Of a stretch of 64,000 bases of DNA, positions 12,746 to 25,171 are shown piece after piece. A program made the translations under genes and the position numbers. The stretch lies in NCBI RefSeq assembly GCF_963169125.1, contig NC_084794.1, forward strand, positions 86,535,018 through 86,599,017, in the 5' to 3' direction. The notes below the pieces were generated by a model. That model did not search any database, had not been told where the DNA came from, and worked only from the letters and a program-made list of their open reading frames with translations. Numbering within the stretch: the stretch's first letter is position 1; every line of letters begins with the position of its first letter. The DNA comes from Humulus lupulus. Taxonomy: Eukaryota > Streptophyta > Magnoliopsida > Rosales > Cannabaceae.

Positions 12746-13020
12746 AAGAATTGGCTAAGGTCTGCAAGCAGCTGGAACACAAATCCACCCTTGATACCGA
12801 AGCATACTAACCTCAGAAATAGAATAATCCTTAGCTACCCCAGCTAAGACATTCTCCCTAACTTCTTGTAAGTGCGCATCCACCAATTGACCCTCATTGA
12901 TCCGCTCTAGTAGGGTCAAATGCAAGGTAACATTGGCCAATCGACCCACCACCAGCTCTATCTTTGCCCTGGTCATCTCATCAGCCAATTCTCTGGAAAT
13001 CTGAACAGTACTGAATAACT
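12746..13020 (-). pseudogene. Gypsy-1 pol, RNase H to integrase linker, truncated
   Basis: Minus-strand sequence matching the linker between RNase H and integrase in Ty3/gypsy pol ([21 protein letters not shown], then LRYQGWICVP). It stops just where the HHCC zinc domain of integrase should begin, and minisatellite sequence follows. Integrase, chromodomain and 3' LTR of this element are absent. The truncation point lies between about 12745 and 12770. Confidence 0.75.
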
Positions 13021-14412
13021 GCCCCTAGCCCCTCCGGCTCAATGCATTTGCCACTACAGTGGCTTTCCATGGGTGGTAAAGAATGTCACAGTCATAATCC
13101 TTTACCAACTCCAGCCAACGCCTCTGCCTCATGTTCAGATCCTTCTGGGTGAAGAAATACTTCAAACTCTTGTGGTCAGTGTATATCTCGCACTTCTCCC
13201 CATACAAATAATGTTGCCACACCTTCAGTGCGAATACCACTACCGCCAGTTCCAGATCATGGGTAGGATACCGCTGCTCATACTTCTTCAGTTGTCATGA
13301 TGCATAAGCTATAACTTTCTCGTTCTGCATCATAACACAGCCTAAACCCAATCTTGATGCTTCACAATATACCACAAACTTTTCTTCCTCCGAAGGAAGA
13401 CTCAACACAGGTGCAGTAATAAGCCATCGCTTCAATTCTTGGAAACTGTTCTCACACTATTCTGACCAATGAACTTCTGATTCTTCCGTGTCAACTCTGT
13501 CATCGGTGTAGCAATCTTCGAGAACCCCTCCACAAAACGCCTGTAGTAACTCGCTAACCCGAGGAAACTCCGAACCTTCGAGGCATTCCTTGGCCTCAAC
13601 CAATCTCTCACTGCCTCCACCTTGGACGGATCCACCTTAATCCCCTCTGCGCCAACTATATGCCCAAGAAAAGTCACCTCTGGTAACCAAAACTCACACT
13701 TCTTAAACTTGGCATATAACCGATGCTCCCTTAATCTCTGCAAGACCTATCAAAGATGTTGCTCATGCTCTGCCTCTGAACTGGAGTACACTAAGATGTC
13801 GTCGATGAAGACAATGACGAATTGATCCAAGAAATCTTTAAACACTCTATTCATTAGATCCATAAAAGTTGTCGGGGCATTGGTCAAACCAAAAGACATG
13901 ACCAAAAACTCATAGGGCCCATACCGCGTTCAGAAGGCCGTCTTCAGTATGTCCTCATCCTTGATCCTCAGCTGGTGATAACCAGATCAAAGATCGATCT
14001 TTGAGAACACTGTCTTTCCCTGCAACTAATCAAACAAGTCATTGATCCTTGGTAGAGGGTACTTGTTCTTGATGGTCAACTTGTTCAACTCTCTGTAGTC
14101 TATACACATCCTCAGGGTCCCGTCCTTCTTCTTCACAAATAAAACTGGAGTGCCCGATGGAGAGTATCTGGGCCTGATGAATCCCAAATCGAGAAGTTCC
14201 TGTAACTGTATCTTCAATTCCTTCAACTCTGCTGGTGCCATCCTATATGGTGCTCTCGATACTGGTTCTGTCCCCGGTGCTAACTCAATAACAAACTGAA
14301 TCTCCCTACGCGGTGGAAATCCTGGTAGATCCTCAGGAAATACATCCAAGAACTCACACACCAATCTGGTCTCTCCCGGCCCCACTGGGAAAACCCTGGC
14401 AGTGTCCACCAC
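13021..14412 (-). pseudogene. Gypsy-1 reverse transcriptase and RNase H, decayed
   Basis: Ty3/gypsy RT and RNase H on the minus strand in broken frames. The RT N-terminus ([48 protein letters not shown]) is open from 14412 to 14026. After stops, the FIDD catalytic motif region is at about 13790-13815 and the [20 protein letters not shown] stretch at about 13500-13560. RNase H motifs ([22 protein letters not shown]) fall at about 13060-13190. Several stops and at least one frame change separate these blocks, so no functional polyprotein can be made. Gypsy-5 (37856-45311) is the same family type in better condition. Confidence 0.85.
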
Positions 14413-15259
14413 ACTAGCCAGAAAACCTATACATCCTCCCTATAACAAGTCTCTGGCTCTCAATGCTGATATCATGGGTACGCAGGGTCCACATACTGCA
14501 CCCACGAAAATGAAAGGATCCTCGCCTTCAGGCTCAAAAGTTACCATCTTCTTCCTGCAGTCGATAGTAGCCCCATATCTAACCAGCCAATCCATCCCTA
14601 TAATCATATCAAAATCCTCCATGTCTAACTCAATTAAGTCTACTGAAAGCTCCCTACTATCAACCATCACTGGCAGTGATCTAATCCACCTCCTAGAAAC
14701 TACCAGTTCCCCAGTAGGCAATAAGGTCCCAAACCCCGCAGTACGATACTCACTAGGTCTACACATTCTATCAATCACCTTACTAGAAACAAATGAATGT
14801 GTAGCACAAAAGTCAATCAATATAGTAAAAAGAGAGCCAGCGCTAGAAAGCTGACCTGTCACCACCGAGGGACTAGCCTCGGCCTCTGCCTTTGTCAAGG
14901 TGAACACTCGAGCTGGAGTTAAGCTATCCACCTTTCCTGCTTCCCCTTTCTTCACTGTTGGGTAATCTTTCTTGAGGTGCCCCTACTCCGCACACATAGC
15001 AGGCCTTGGCCCGACACTCGCCCTGATGGCGTCTTTTGCACCTTGGGCACTCCGAATAACTCCTCCATGCCTCACCGCCTCCCTGATGGCCACCTTGAAC
15101 ACCCCGACCCCTCCTATCTAGACCAGCAGCGGTCGAAGTGTCAGAGGTCTTTCTCTTAAAATCACTGGGGCCTCCACCCTTACTAGATCCAGAATAAGGA
15201 GGCACTACTCTGCGACCTTCACGCCTCACTGCACTTTCTTTCCAAATATTGTTCTCTGC
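14413..15259 (-). pseudogene. Gypsy-1 zinc knuckle and protease, decayed
   Basis: The region holds the Cys-rich gag C-terminus (CPRCKRRHQGECRAKACYVCG, about 14985-15060) and then the aspartic protease (SPSVVTGQLSSAG, then LIDFCATHSFVSSKVID, then MIIGMDWLVRYGATIDC). The expected active site is DSGA. Here it reads DFCA, so the protease is inactive even where the frame is open (14955-14440). A frame change separates the knuckle from the protease near 14950. Confidence 0.85.
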
Positions 15260-16003
15260 TTCCTCAGCGGTAAGAGCTTTCTCAACAGCCTAGGCATAGG
15301 TCGTTCCCCAAGGTACTGTTGTAATCCTCACATCCCGAGCTATCATAGCATTAAGCCCTCTAATAAATCTGTCCTGCCTAGCAGCATCTGTAGGCACAAG
15401 ATCCGATGCAAATTTTGCAAGTCTATAAAACTTTAGAGCATACTCAGTCACTGTCATGTTGCCTTGTACCAACCCCACAAACTCATTAACCTTTGATGCC
15501 CTGATGGCAACATTGTAGTATTTCTGACTGAACAGATCCTTGAATCTATCCCAACTCAAAGTAGTGATGTCCCTGGTCTATGATGCCACTTCCTACCAGA
15601 TGCGGGCATCCTCTCTCAGCATATATATGGCACAGGCCACTCTGTCATAACCTCTTATCCTCATGAAGTCTAGGATAGTAGTGATCATAGTCATCCACTG
15701 TTCAGCCTTCAGTGGATCAAGTCTGAATAACTTCTGATACAATGGCTCCCACCTGTTCCCCACTTCTACTGGCTGAATAACTGGTGCCACTACAGGCGGC
15801 ACAATAGGTGCAACACTCCCTGATGGAGCCTGCTGTCGTAGAAAACGAATATGTTCATCTTGACTTTGAAGCCGCGCTTGCATCTCTGCCATAATCTGCT
15901 GCCAGTTCTCAGGGACTGGCTGAGGAATCTGGCCCTGGTCATCACCTCCGGTCCCAGACCTAGTGTCGGCTAGTCGCGTAGATTTCCTTGGACGCATAGC
16001 CAT
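15260..16003 (-). pseudogene. Gypsy-1 gag, two premature stops
   Basis: The gag of Gypsy-1 starts at an ATG at 16003 (MAMRPRKSTRLADTRSG) or the in-frame ATG at 15997. It matches the gags at 22xxx-23084 and 40232-40957: ENWQQIMAEMQARLQ, LDPLKAEQWM, CAIYMLREDARIW, EFVGLVQGNMTVTEYALKF, FIRGLNAMIARDVRITT. Two in-frame stops lie near 15560-15595. One replaces a residue just after the RIW motif and the other looks like CAG to TAG. The short ATG-initiated extension upstream to 16102 is leader sequence. Confidence 0.8.
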
Positions 16004-16482
16004 CCAAGTTAATCTGCAATCAACGAGTTGGTAATCAGACCATGATGACAAGGTAAAAGCTTTTCCAGAATCCACTAATGGAACATAATCAATCACAAGC
16101 AATCAAGAGATAGGCATTAATCCACATGCACTAGCATTGCTAATAAGCATGCCCCAACATCACCACTCAACGGTTAAGATATAGACATCCATCCATACAT
16201 TCACCCATAAATATGTGATATGCAATTAATCATTCAGTTATTCATTTACATGCACAACAATGATAATAAGCACGCCTCAATATTATCACACAGTAGTCAA
16301 GGGCCAGGCCCTATCATTATCTCATGCTTCCTATTAATCCAACAGATAACAACAATCATATTTCTTTCCAAGCACATAAGCATACAAACACATATACACC
16401 TTTACCAAACCCTAAATCGAGCTTGTCTCTAGCAGGGAATGTACATGTCCAGCCGGTCTTTAGGAACCCTTAAACCTGGGAC
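16004..16482 (-). other. Gypsy-1 leader, no coding sequence seen
   Basis: Untranslated leader between the primer-binding site and gag on the minus strand. It has no convincing ORF. Short runs resemble the Gypsy-2 leader at 23085-23455 (for example GTACATGTCCAGCC and AGGAACCCTTAAACC near the primer-binding site), which supports a family relationship. Confidence 0.6.
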
Positions 16483-16494
16483 GCTCTGATACCA
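16483..16494 (-). other. Gypsy-1 primer-binding site (tRNA-Met)
   Basis: On the minus strand this reads TGGTATCAGAGC, the complement of the 3' end of initiator tRNA-Met, used to prime minus-strand DNA synthesis. It lies three bases from the LTR end at 16498. This fixes the orientation of the LTR family: the GGGCGTTACA end is U5. Confidence 0.9.
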
Positions 16495-16497
16495 AGT

Positions 16498-17037
16498 TGT
16501 AACGCCCTGGGTAGCCAAGACCGTTACACCGTGTATTTATAAAGGTGCAGGACTTGCTAATCAAGTCTTTTAGTTGAAAACGTGTCACTAAAACATTAAT
16601 GAACTAGGGTTAAAAAGGTTTTGGTCATAAAAGATACATTTCATATATTTAAACGTTTTGTACAAGGGATCCCAAAAGAAACAACGTTTGAAAGTTAGTT
16701 TACAAAATTTCAAGGAACAAACAACCACTAGCCACTCTAAGGGCAAAACAGACATTTACGGTCCTCCTCTTCCTGTCCATCCCTCAACTGTGGCAGCCGA
16801 GGAGCTAGACATGTACATTCCGCTTTGAGAGCTCTCCGAATAAAGGCTAATCAAGCTTACCCTTGTCTTTATCTGCACCATGTAGCACCTGTGAGACAAG
16901 GCCCAGCAAGAAAACATAACCTCAAGCACAAACATTGATAATAATCATATAACTCTTAAAACATATTCACACATTTAGTAATCCATAATAATCACATAAC
17001 TCACAGATATAACCAGGAACCACAAATTATTACTCAG
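16498..17037 (-). mobile_element. Gypsy-1 5' LTR, U3 side lost
   Basis: Only the 3'-most about 540 bp of the Gypsy-1 5' LTR remain, from TGTAACGCCC at 16498 to about 17037. It is about 95% identical by eye to the start of the solo LTR at 17095. At 17037/17038 it changes abruptly into Gypsy-2 pol sequence, so the promoter half of the LTR was lost in a deletion or recombination joining the two elements. Confidence 0.75.
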
Positions 17038-17094
17038 TTAACAAACTAGATCTCCCTGTGCGGCGACAGCCTCGACAAATTCTCAGGGAACACA
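17038..17094 (-). pseudogene. Gypsy-2 pol remnant beside solo LTR
   Basis: These 57 bp translate on the minus strand as FPENLSRLSPHREI, matching the RT N-terminal PEDLPGLPPHREI of related elements, followed by a stop. They directly continue the pol sequence that breaks off at 19469 when the solo LTR (17095-19468) and one copy of its duplication are removed. This short piece shows that Gypsy-2 extends left of the solo LTR. Confidence 0.8.
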
Positions 17095-19468
17095 TGTAAC
17101 GCCCTGGGTAGCCAAGACCGTTACACTGTGTATTTATAAAGGTGCATGACTTGCTAATCAAGTCTTTTAGTTGAAAACGTGTCACTAAAACATTAATGAA
17201 CTAGGGTTAAAAAGGTTTTGGTCATAAAAGATACATTTCATATATTTAAACATTTTGTGCAAGGGATCCCAAAAGAAACAACGTTTGAAAGTTAGTTTAC
17301 AAAATTTCAAGGTACAAACAACCACTAGCCACTCTAAGGACAAAATAGACATTTACGGTCCTCCTCTTCGTGCCCATCCCTCAACCATGGTGCCCGAGCA
17401 GCTAGACATGTACATTCCGCTTTCAGAGCTCTCTGAATCAGGGCTAATCAAGCTTACCCTTGCCTTTACATGCACCACGTAGCACCCGTGAGCCAAGGCC
17501 CAGTAAGAAAACATAACCTCAAGCACAAACATTGATAATAATCATATAACTCTTAAAGCATATTCACACATTTAGTAATCCATATTAATCACATAACTCA
17601 CAGACATAACCAGGAACCACAAATTATTACTCAGCTATTCAGCATGTCATATTCAACAGTTAACAAAGATAATCAGATCACACAATAATCAGGGTCAATG
17701 CCCTTAGGTCGCACCCTCTATTTACCCCACTAACTCCAGTCCGCTTAAACCGAGCTCAGTGAATATTAAGCTGTCCTCAGCTATCGGTGGTTGAGCCGTG
17801 CCCTATGCGCCAGTGTAAACTCCGGCACTCTTAGGCCGTTGATTTAATATTCTCATGGTATAATACCAACTTTCATAATGCATACAAAAATAGGGAACCC
17901 TTAGTCCCATCATAAATTCATAACTGGGTGCAGTTCTCTTACCTATGTTCCGAGCTTCTTGAGCACCGAAATCCCGAGCGCGGTCCTCTAGCCCGTGCCT
18001 CACCGAAAACCTAGTCACAACACATACATAACACTTTCATTACTAACCAATTCATAATCATCTCGCGGAACCAATCCCGTGCTCTCGGGACCTCCCGTTT
18101 CCCCACACAAGGTATCGAAAGCGTCCCCCGAGCCCCCTGAGCCAAAACCCTAAAAACCCAAATTTCCCTTTCCTGAAATTAGCCTAGCGCCGTGGCACAA
18201 CCCTATAGTGGCCGCAGCGCCCAGAATGGTCCCCATCTCCTGATTCAACCTAGTGCCGCGACACGGAAGAACAGGGCGGCGGCGCTCATACGCGAATACA
18301 GAAAACTGGGTTTTTCCCAACATTTTTCCCGAGCCAAAACTCTTCCAAATCAACCCCAAGGTACACCCAAGTCCCAATTCAACCTTAAACTCCAGATAAA
18401 CAGTATGGAAACTCATAAACCATAGCAACAAACCCAAACACACAATCAAACCCAAGAATCACCTAATGGCTCAAAATTCCCAAAACTTAAACCACCCTTC
18501 AGAATATTTAAACCACACAAGAAATTAAACTTTAGAGATGCATGAAACTCTTACCTCAAGTAGAATTTCAACCTTGAGCTGCTTCCCAATCAAATTCCAA
18601 ACTTAATTCTCTTGATTCCCAAGCTGAACCTCACCAAATCTTCATTCCAATGACCCACAAGATAAAACAAAACTCAACTCACTAATTAAACACTTCCAGC
18701 AAGAATTCATCAAGATTTGAATTAAAACTTACCTTTGATCCTAGCTAAGCCCTTTATGCTCCTGAGTTTCTGCTTTAAAATCCTCCAAAACCAACACCTT
18801 AGAGAGGGAGAGGGAAAACCGATTGGGAGAGGAAGAGAGAAAAATTGAAAGTTTCCTTTTGGTTATTTCCTTATAATTCTCTTCTACATGCCCCTAGAAT
18901 CAGTTGCCTTATTGATCAAAATCCCCTTCTATACAAAAGGTCCAAAATACCCTTGAACTTATTTAAATCCTTAGGTGCCTCCAAGGGCAATTTAGTCATT
19001 TCACTCAAATCCTGCTAAGTCCTCAAGTATTCTTGAAAATCCCCAACATGTCTAAACCATTACTAAATTACTAACTGCTACTCAATAATTCCCAAACACA
19101 TTATAATATTCCCAAAATACCCCTAAGCTCCTCCCGAGCCAGGTATTTGACCCTGTTGTGACTTTCTAACTAAAGGACTCCTTAGGACCGTCTCGGGTCG
19201 TGCATCACAATCATATCACCACTCACACATGATATCAATCACAGTATATACAAATATCACATTTATGCCTTCAACAGGCTAAAATTACAAATATGCCCCT
19301 AGCAACCAAATGGGGCCCACATGCATATTTCATATATTCATATAATCATTCAAGCATGCTAGACACAGAATTATGCATTAAACTACTTAATTCACACATA
19401 AACCAATCGTGCCCTCCTAGCACACTAACAAGGCCTTTACGCCTTATTAGTGATTTTGGGTCGTTACA
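17095..19468 (-). mobile_element. Gypsy solo LTR (Gypsy-1 family) in Gypsy-2 pol
   Basis: A complete LTR of about 2.37 kb. On the plus strand it runs from TGTAACGCCC to GGGTCGTTACA, with a perfect ACACA duplication at 17090-17094 and 19469-19473. It interrupts the LDVFPE motif of Gypsy-2 pol. It carries the inverted CTGGGC..GAGCC motif (about 17470-17505) and a GC-rich block with GCGCC/GGCGC palindromes (about 18183-18295). Confidence 0.85.
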
Positions 19469-20034
19469 ACACATCTAAGAACTCGCGTACCAATCTGGTC
19501 TCTCCCGGTCTTACTGGTATAACTTTGGTGGTATCCACCACATTGGCTAGAAAACCTATACAACCTCCTTGCAATAGGTCCCTAGCCCTTAATGCTGATA
19601 TTATGGGTATGAGGGGTCCATGCACAACACACACAAAAACAAAGGAATCCTACCCCTCAGGCTCAAAAGTCACCATATTTTTCCTGCAGTCTATAGTAGC
19701 CCCATATCTGACCAGCCAATCCATCTCCAAGATCATATCAAAATCATCCATACCCAACTTGATCAAGTCTATTGATAGTTCCCTACTATCTACCATCACT
19801 GGTAGTGCTCTAATCCATCTCCTAGAAACTACTAGTTCCCCTGTAGGCAATATAGTCCCAAACCCCACAGTATAATACTCACTAGGTCTAAACAATATAT
19901 CAATTACCTTACTAGAAACAAACGAATGTGTAGCACCAGAGTCAATCAATACTGTATAAGAAGAGCCAGCGCTAGAAAGCTGACCTGTCACTACCGAGGG
20001 ACTAGCCTCAGCCTCTGCCTACATCAAGGTGAAC
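19469..20034 (-). pseudogene. Gypsy-2 protease and start of RT
   Basis: Aspartic protease of the reverse element Gypsy-2. VVTGQLSSAGSSYTVLIDSG with an intact DSGATHSFVSS active site is at about 19920-19960, and EMDWLVRYGATIDC at about 19700. The frame is open from 19991 to 19650, but a TAG lies just upstream (about 20020) and the glycine-rich flap region has changes (LEMDWL for LGMDWL). It is split from its gag by the solo LTR at 20035-21959 and from the rest of pol by the one at 17095-19468. Confidence 0.85.
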
Positions 20035-21959
20035 TGTAGAGTCCAAGAACTTTACTTAGCTAGTTAAATAGTAGTATTATAGTATTTATAGTATTATCTT
20101 TATGACTGTGGATTTTTGGTTCAGACCGGGAATTATTTGGACACTCATAGTAGTACTTGTAGATTTTCTAAGTTTAACCTATAGTTTAAGAATATTAATG
20201 TTAACCTAAGGTTTGATTAATATGGCTGATATTAAGGTTAATATTTATTATACTATAAGGTTTAGATAAGAACCAATAGGATTTTAAGCACATGTTATGA
20301 ATGGGTGATTAAGGATTAAGTATTTTGAGGATTAAATTTAGTAAGGGTAAAGTTTGAATGCTCTAAGGTCAGTCAACAGCTTTGAATACGTTTAAGGGCT
20401 TAGTCAAGGCTGTTTACTCAATTTGAATTAAGCTAAAAATGTGTAATTTCGTGTTTAAATAATCAGCGAATGCCAATATATCGCAGCTATGGGGGGCGAT
20501 ATATCGCAGCACGTAGATACGGAAAACACGAAACGATGCACGGCAGCCTCGGGCATACTGGCCCAGGCGATATATCGCCTACAGGGGGCGATATATCGCC
20601 TCCTTCAGCTTATTTTGAAAGTTTTTGAATTTGTTTTCCATTCAGCCATTCAACCTTTTGATAAGTCCAGCACCTTTTTGAACGAGTCTTCAGCCTCTGC
20701 TGAACGATGATTCAAATTATTTTCACCTAAAAAGCCATTATTTTTATTCAAGTTAAATTAAGATCCTTTCATTCCTAAACTCTATAAATAGAACCTAGTA
20801 CCCAGCCATTATTCACCTTTTACTCTAAGTTCAGAGGCTGCAAGTTGCTAGGTGAGTGTGAGAGTGTAAACACTTGGGTGGGGAAATCATAAGCTTGATC
20901 ATCATAAGCTTATCAAACACTTGGGGAAGTAAGGTTTCATAGTATTTCGGTTCAAGGTTTAGATTGGTCTACAAGTCTTCAAGGTATTTCTACACCTTAG
21001 TTCATTGGTATTATTTTATTTTAAGTTCTCATAGTCTTCTACTCAGCCTCTAACCTAAATCTTTATTTTGGTTTGGAAATCTAAGTTCTTGAGCAAAAAG
21101 GTTTTGGTAAGAATTTTTCTCAATGGTTTAGTCCTTCCATTTCCTTTCATTTCTCTTCTTCTCTATACTCACTCTTTTTCAAATGATTCTTAGGAGTGTT
21201 CCAAAGTCCCACCTCTGTCCTCTTATCCCGGTAATTTTGGTAAGGAAAATAGGATAGAAATTCATATGTTATATGTTTTATATGTTATCTTATATTTCTT
21301 ATGTTATGATAAGTGTTATGATATGTATGTTTGTAGGCTTGGGCATATGACCCATATGACTAACAAGACCCCAAATAGATTATGGGCATATGACCTACTT
21401 AGCTAGCAGGACCCCACTAATCTCATGGGCATATGACTTGTTTAGTCTATGGGACCCCAAGTAATAATGGCCATTATAGTATGTGTATGATATAAGTGTA
21501 ATGTATGTTATGTTATGTTTTTTTATGTTTCTTATGAAATTTATGTATATGAACTATGTGGTAGATTTTCCTTGCTGGGCATTAGGCTCATTCCTTTTTG
21601 TTTATATGTGCAGGAAAATAGCTATAGTGGCGGTAAGATTCGCGGATGCTTGGGGAATGTGTATCGGTGATGAATGGATTCAAGGAGTCGAGAGTTCGAT
21701 TTTCGAGGATGTAGTCTTGTTTTTATGGTTTTACATGTATTTTCCGCACTTGTTATGTAACTCCTTTTTATTTTAAATTATGTTTTGTTTTTAAAGACAA
21801 TGGGATCCCATATCCTACTTGACAAATTATGTAAATAACTCTTATTTTTACAAGTTTCCTAATAAAGTTATGGTATTTTCACAATGTAAGTTTTATTAAG
21901 GATTAGTATGTTTAGTTTTCGTTAATGGTCCAAAAGTCTAGAGTAGTTGGGTCATTACA
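20035..21959 (+). mobile_element. Family-S solo LTR in Gypsy-2
   Basis: A 1,925-bp LTR from TGTAGAGTCC to GGGTCATTACA with a perfect TGAAC duplication (20030-20034 and 21960-21964). It closely resembles the Gypsy-6 3' LTR, including the TATA box (CTCTATAAATAG, about 20780-20791) and the TTGCTGGGCATTAGGCTCA motif (about 21571). It has a block holding two copies of the perfect palindrome GGCGATATATCGCC (about 20569-20602). It has no internal region, so it is a solo LTR. Confidence 0.9.
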
Positions 21960-23084
21960 TGAACACTCGAGCTAGAGTCAAGCTATCCACCTTTCTTGAT
22001 TCCTCCTTCTTCGGTGTTGGGCAGTCTTTCCTGAGGTTTCCCACAACCCCGTACAAATAGCAAGCCTTTGCCCGACATTCGCCTAGATGGCGCTTTCTGA
22101 CCTCGTACGTTCAGGGTAACTCCTCCATGTCTCAACGCCACTCCGGCGGCCACCCTTAGCACCCCAACCCCTCATATCAGGACCAGCAGTGGTTGAAGTG
22201 TCAGGGGTCTTCCTCTTCAGATCACTGGGGCCTCCGCCCCTACCGAACCCTATGGATGGAGGCACTGCCCTGGGAACCTCCTGTCTTCCAGCGTTCTCCC
22301 TCCAGATCTTTTTTTCTGCCTCTTCAGCGGCAAGAGCCTTCTCAACAGCCTGAGCATAAGTCGTTTGCCCAGGTACCGATGTAATCCTCACATCCTGGGC
22401 TATCATAGCATTAAGCCCTCGAATAAACCTGTCCTGTCTGGCTGCATCTGTAGGCACCAAGTCTGATGCAAACTTCACCAGCCTATCAAATTTCAGGGCA
22501 TACTCTGTAACTGTCATGTTGCCTTGTACCAGCCATGTGAATTCATTTACCTTCGCGGCCATGATGGCAACATTGTAATAGTTCTGGTTGAATAGATCTC
22601 TGAACCCATTCCAACTCAAAGTAGAAATATCTCTGGTCTGTGATGCCACCTCCAACCAAATACGGGCATCCTCTCTAAGCATGTGGATGGCACAAGCCAC
22701 CCTGTCATTTCCTTCCACCCTCATAAAATCCAAGATAGAAGTGATCATACTCATCCATTGTTCAACCTTCAGTGGATCTAGTCCTCCTTCAAAAGTTGGA
22801 GGATGTTGCCTCCTGAACTGCTCATACAGTTGCTCCCTCCTGCTCCCAACCTCAAGTGTCTGAACTATTGGTACCACAACAAGTGGCAAAATTGGTGCTG
22901 CACTCCCTGACGGAGCATGTTGTCTCAAGAGGAGAATCTGCTCTTCATGACTCTGTATCTAAGTTCGCATGTCTGCAAGTATCTGCTGCCAGTTCTCAGG
23001 AACTGGCGGAGGGTTCTTGCCCTGCTCATCATCTCTAGCCCCAGACCTTGTGCCGACTAGTTGTATAGATCGCCTTGGACACAT
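21960..23084 (-). pseudogene. Gypsy-2 gag with zinc knuckle region
   Basis: The gag starts at an ATG at 23084 (MCPRRSIQLVGTRSG). A TAG near 22962 interrupts it, and the frame is then open from 22928 to 22083. Recognisable gag stretches are RREQLYEQFRRQHPPTFEGG, LDPLKVEQWMSMITSILDF, HMLREDARIW, FNQNYYNVAIMAAKVNEF, MTVTEYALKFDRL and FIRGLNAMIAQDVRITSV. The Cys-rich end is at about 22000-22090. It is better preserved than the Gypsy-1 gag. The left end is the insertion site of the solo LTR at 20035-21959. Confidence 0.85.
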
Positions 23085-23467
23085 AGCTATCCAAGTTTAT
23101 CTACAATCAATGACTCGACGGTCAAGCAATGATGGTAGGTTAACAATCTTTCCATAGTTCACTAGTGAAACTCAAACCACATAAGCAATCAAGATTCAAA
23201 CAATCATTCAAATATCCATTCACATACAATAGCAATGCTAATAAGCACACCTCATTATAATCATACAACAGTCAAGGGCCAGACCCTATTAGTATCCCAT
23301 GCCCCTATTAATCACACACATTAAAACATTTATATTTCATTTAAACATTTAAACATATAATCACATATACACAATTACCAAACCCTGAGTCGAGCTTCTC
23401 TTTAGCGGTGAATGTACATGTCCAGCCAATCTTCAGGAACCCTTAAACCTAGTCTACTCTGATACCA
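23085..23467 (-). other. Gypsy-2 leader and primer-binding site
   Basis: Non-coding leader between gag and LTR. The primer-binding site at 23456-23467 reads TGGTATCAGAGT on the minus strand, one base different from the tRNA-Met complement TGGTATCAGAGC. The last-base change is C to T on that strand, as expected from decay of methylated cytosine. Confidence 0.8.
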
Positions 23468-24512
23468 AGTTGTAACTCCCTGGATAACCAAGACCATTAC
23501 ACTGTGTATTTGAAATAATGCAGGACTTGCTAATCCAGTCATTTGAGTAAAAATGCGATCCTAAAGTCAATATTCAGGTTATGGTTAAAATTTTTTATTG
23601 TAAATAGTTAATTTTCATTAAAATAGATGTTTGGTACATGGGACCCCAAAAGCAAGGTTTTAAAAGACAAATTTACAATTTTCAAAAGTTATATACAACT
23701 AGTGCCCACTCTAATGGCAAAATACAAAGTTTCTGGCTTCTTTCCCTGTACTTCTCCTCGGCCATGGCAATCGAGCGGCTGACTATGTACACTCCGCCCC
23801 TAGAGCTCTCCAACTCATGGTTAATCCATTTTTCCTTTACCTTTACCTGCACCACATAGCACCCATGGGCCAAGGGCCAGCAAGAAAACCAAGAACAACA
23901 AACACATGTAGCAATAAGAATATTCAATCAAGCTTATCTCATTTAAACATAAAACAGGGTATGAATATTCAATTATTCAATGATAAGCACATAATTCCAA
24001 GTTCTCAAATAATCAGGGTTGACACACTTAGGCCGAGCCCCTGTTGATCTAGCTGGCTCTGGCTCGCTTAGGCCGAGCCACACTCAATACATTTACCGTT
24101 AACCCCGGCTCCCTTAGGCCGGTCATTCTTGAAAATCATATCAATTTTACAAACACGGAGTGCAAGCAATTAATAATTATGAATCTCAGTCCCATTCACA
24201 ACCACACAAGGGTGCAGTTTTCTTACCTTGAATTCCGAGCGGAGGATACCGAATGGTCCTGAGCATGATCCTCGGTCCTGAGCCTTGGTGATAAACATAA
24301 TCACAGTGGCTAATAGGTAATCATCAATTTTGAATCCAAATAAATACTTAGGAGAGAAAAACTAGCCTTCGGGACCTCGATTTCTACTAAACTGGGAAGT
24401 AGAAATTGTCTCGAGCGCCTAGGTTCGAACCCCTGAGCCTTACGAAACCTAGAAACCAAACCAAGGCAAAAACCCCTAGGTGGGCCGCGACTTGTCCCTA
24501 AGGGTAGCGGCG

Positions 24513-24532
24513 CCCCCCCCCCCCCCCCCCCC
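24513..24532. repeat. Poly(C) run of 20
   Basis: Twenty consecutive C residues in the GC-rich block of the Gypsy-2 LTR, just after GCGGCG. On the transcribed (minus) strand this is a G run able to form a quadruplex. The exact length may be unreliable in the assembly. Confidence 0.9.
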
Positions 24533-25106
24533 AAGTCAGAGACTAAAAAGCACAAGCCTTAGGGGAGGCGGGCCACGAATTGCCCCCTAGGTCCGCGGCG
24601 CGCCCCCAGGTCAGAGAGCATTCCCAAGCGTTCTGGGCACACAGTCCGTGGCACACTCAAGCTGGGTCGTGACGCACCCCCTTGTGCCCAGAATTTTCTG
24701 GGTATCTACAACATCCCAGCTAATTTTCTCAGAACTTCCCCTTAACAAACCTCCCAATTAAACTAAGTTATCTATGAATTTAACACCTTAACTCACATAT
24801 TTTAGGCACAATATAACCCACCAAACTCTACTGAAATTGCTTACGATTCATCACTTAGAAAACTCAATCAACCAATTTTATATACCTAAATTCAATCAAA
24901 ACCCAGAATTCTACACATGTTCAAAGCTTCACAACTACTCAGCTCAACTTGGTGAATAAAAGTTGGAATCTTACCTGAATTGGTGATCTAAACTCCCCAG
25001 AAACCTTTGATTGTCTTTAACTTAGCTTTTCCTTAGCTTGAACCAGCCCAAATCAAACTTAATCCTAAGCCTTTTCCCTTCACTTCTTTCAGCTGCCCAA
25101 ACTTCA

Positions 25107-25112
<6 letters not shown>

Positions 25113-25168
<56 letters not shown>
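25113..25168. repeat. (AG)28 microsatellite
   Basis: An uninterrupted AG dinucleotide repeat of 56 bp inside the Gypsy-2 LTR. It gives a false Arg/Glu repeat ORF. It is likely length-polymorphic. Confidence 0.95.

Positions 25169-25171
<3 letters not shown>

Noticed and set aside
16483..16494. A tRNA gene at the GCTCTGATACCA sites
   Set aside because: Only the 12 bases complementary to the 3' end of tRNA-Met are present, next to LTR ends. They are primer-binding sites, not tRNA genes.
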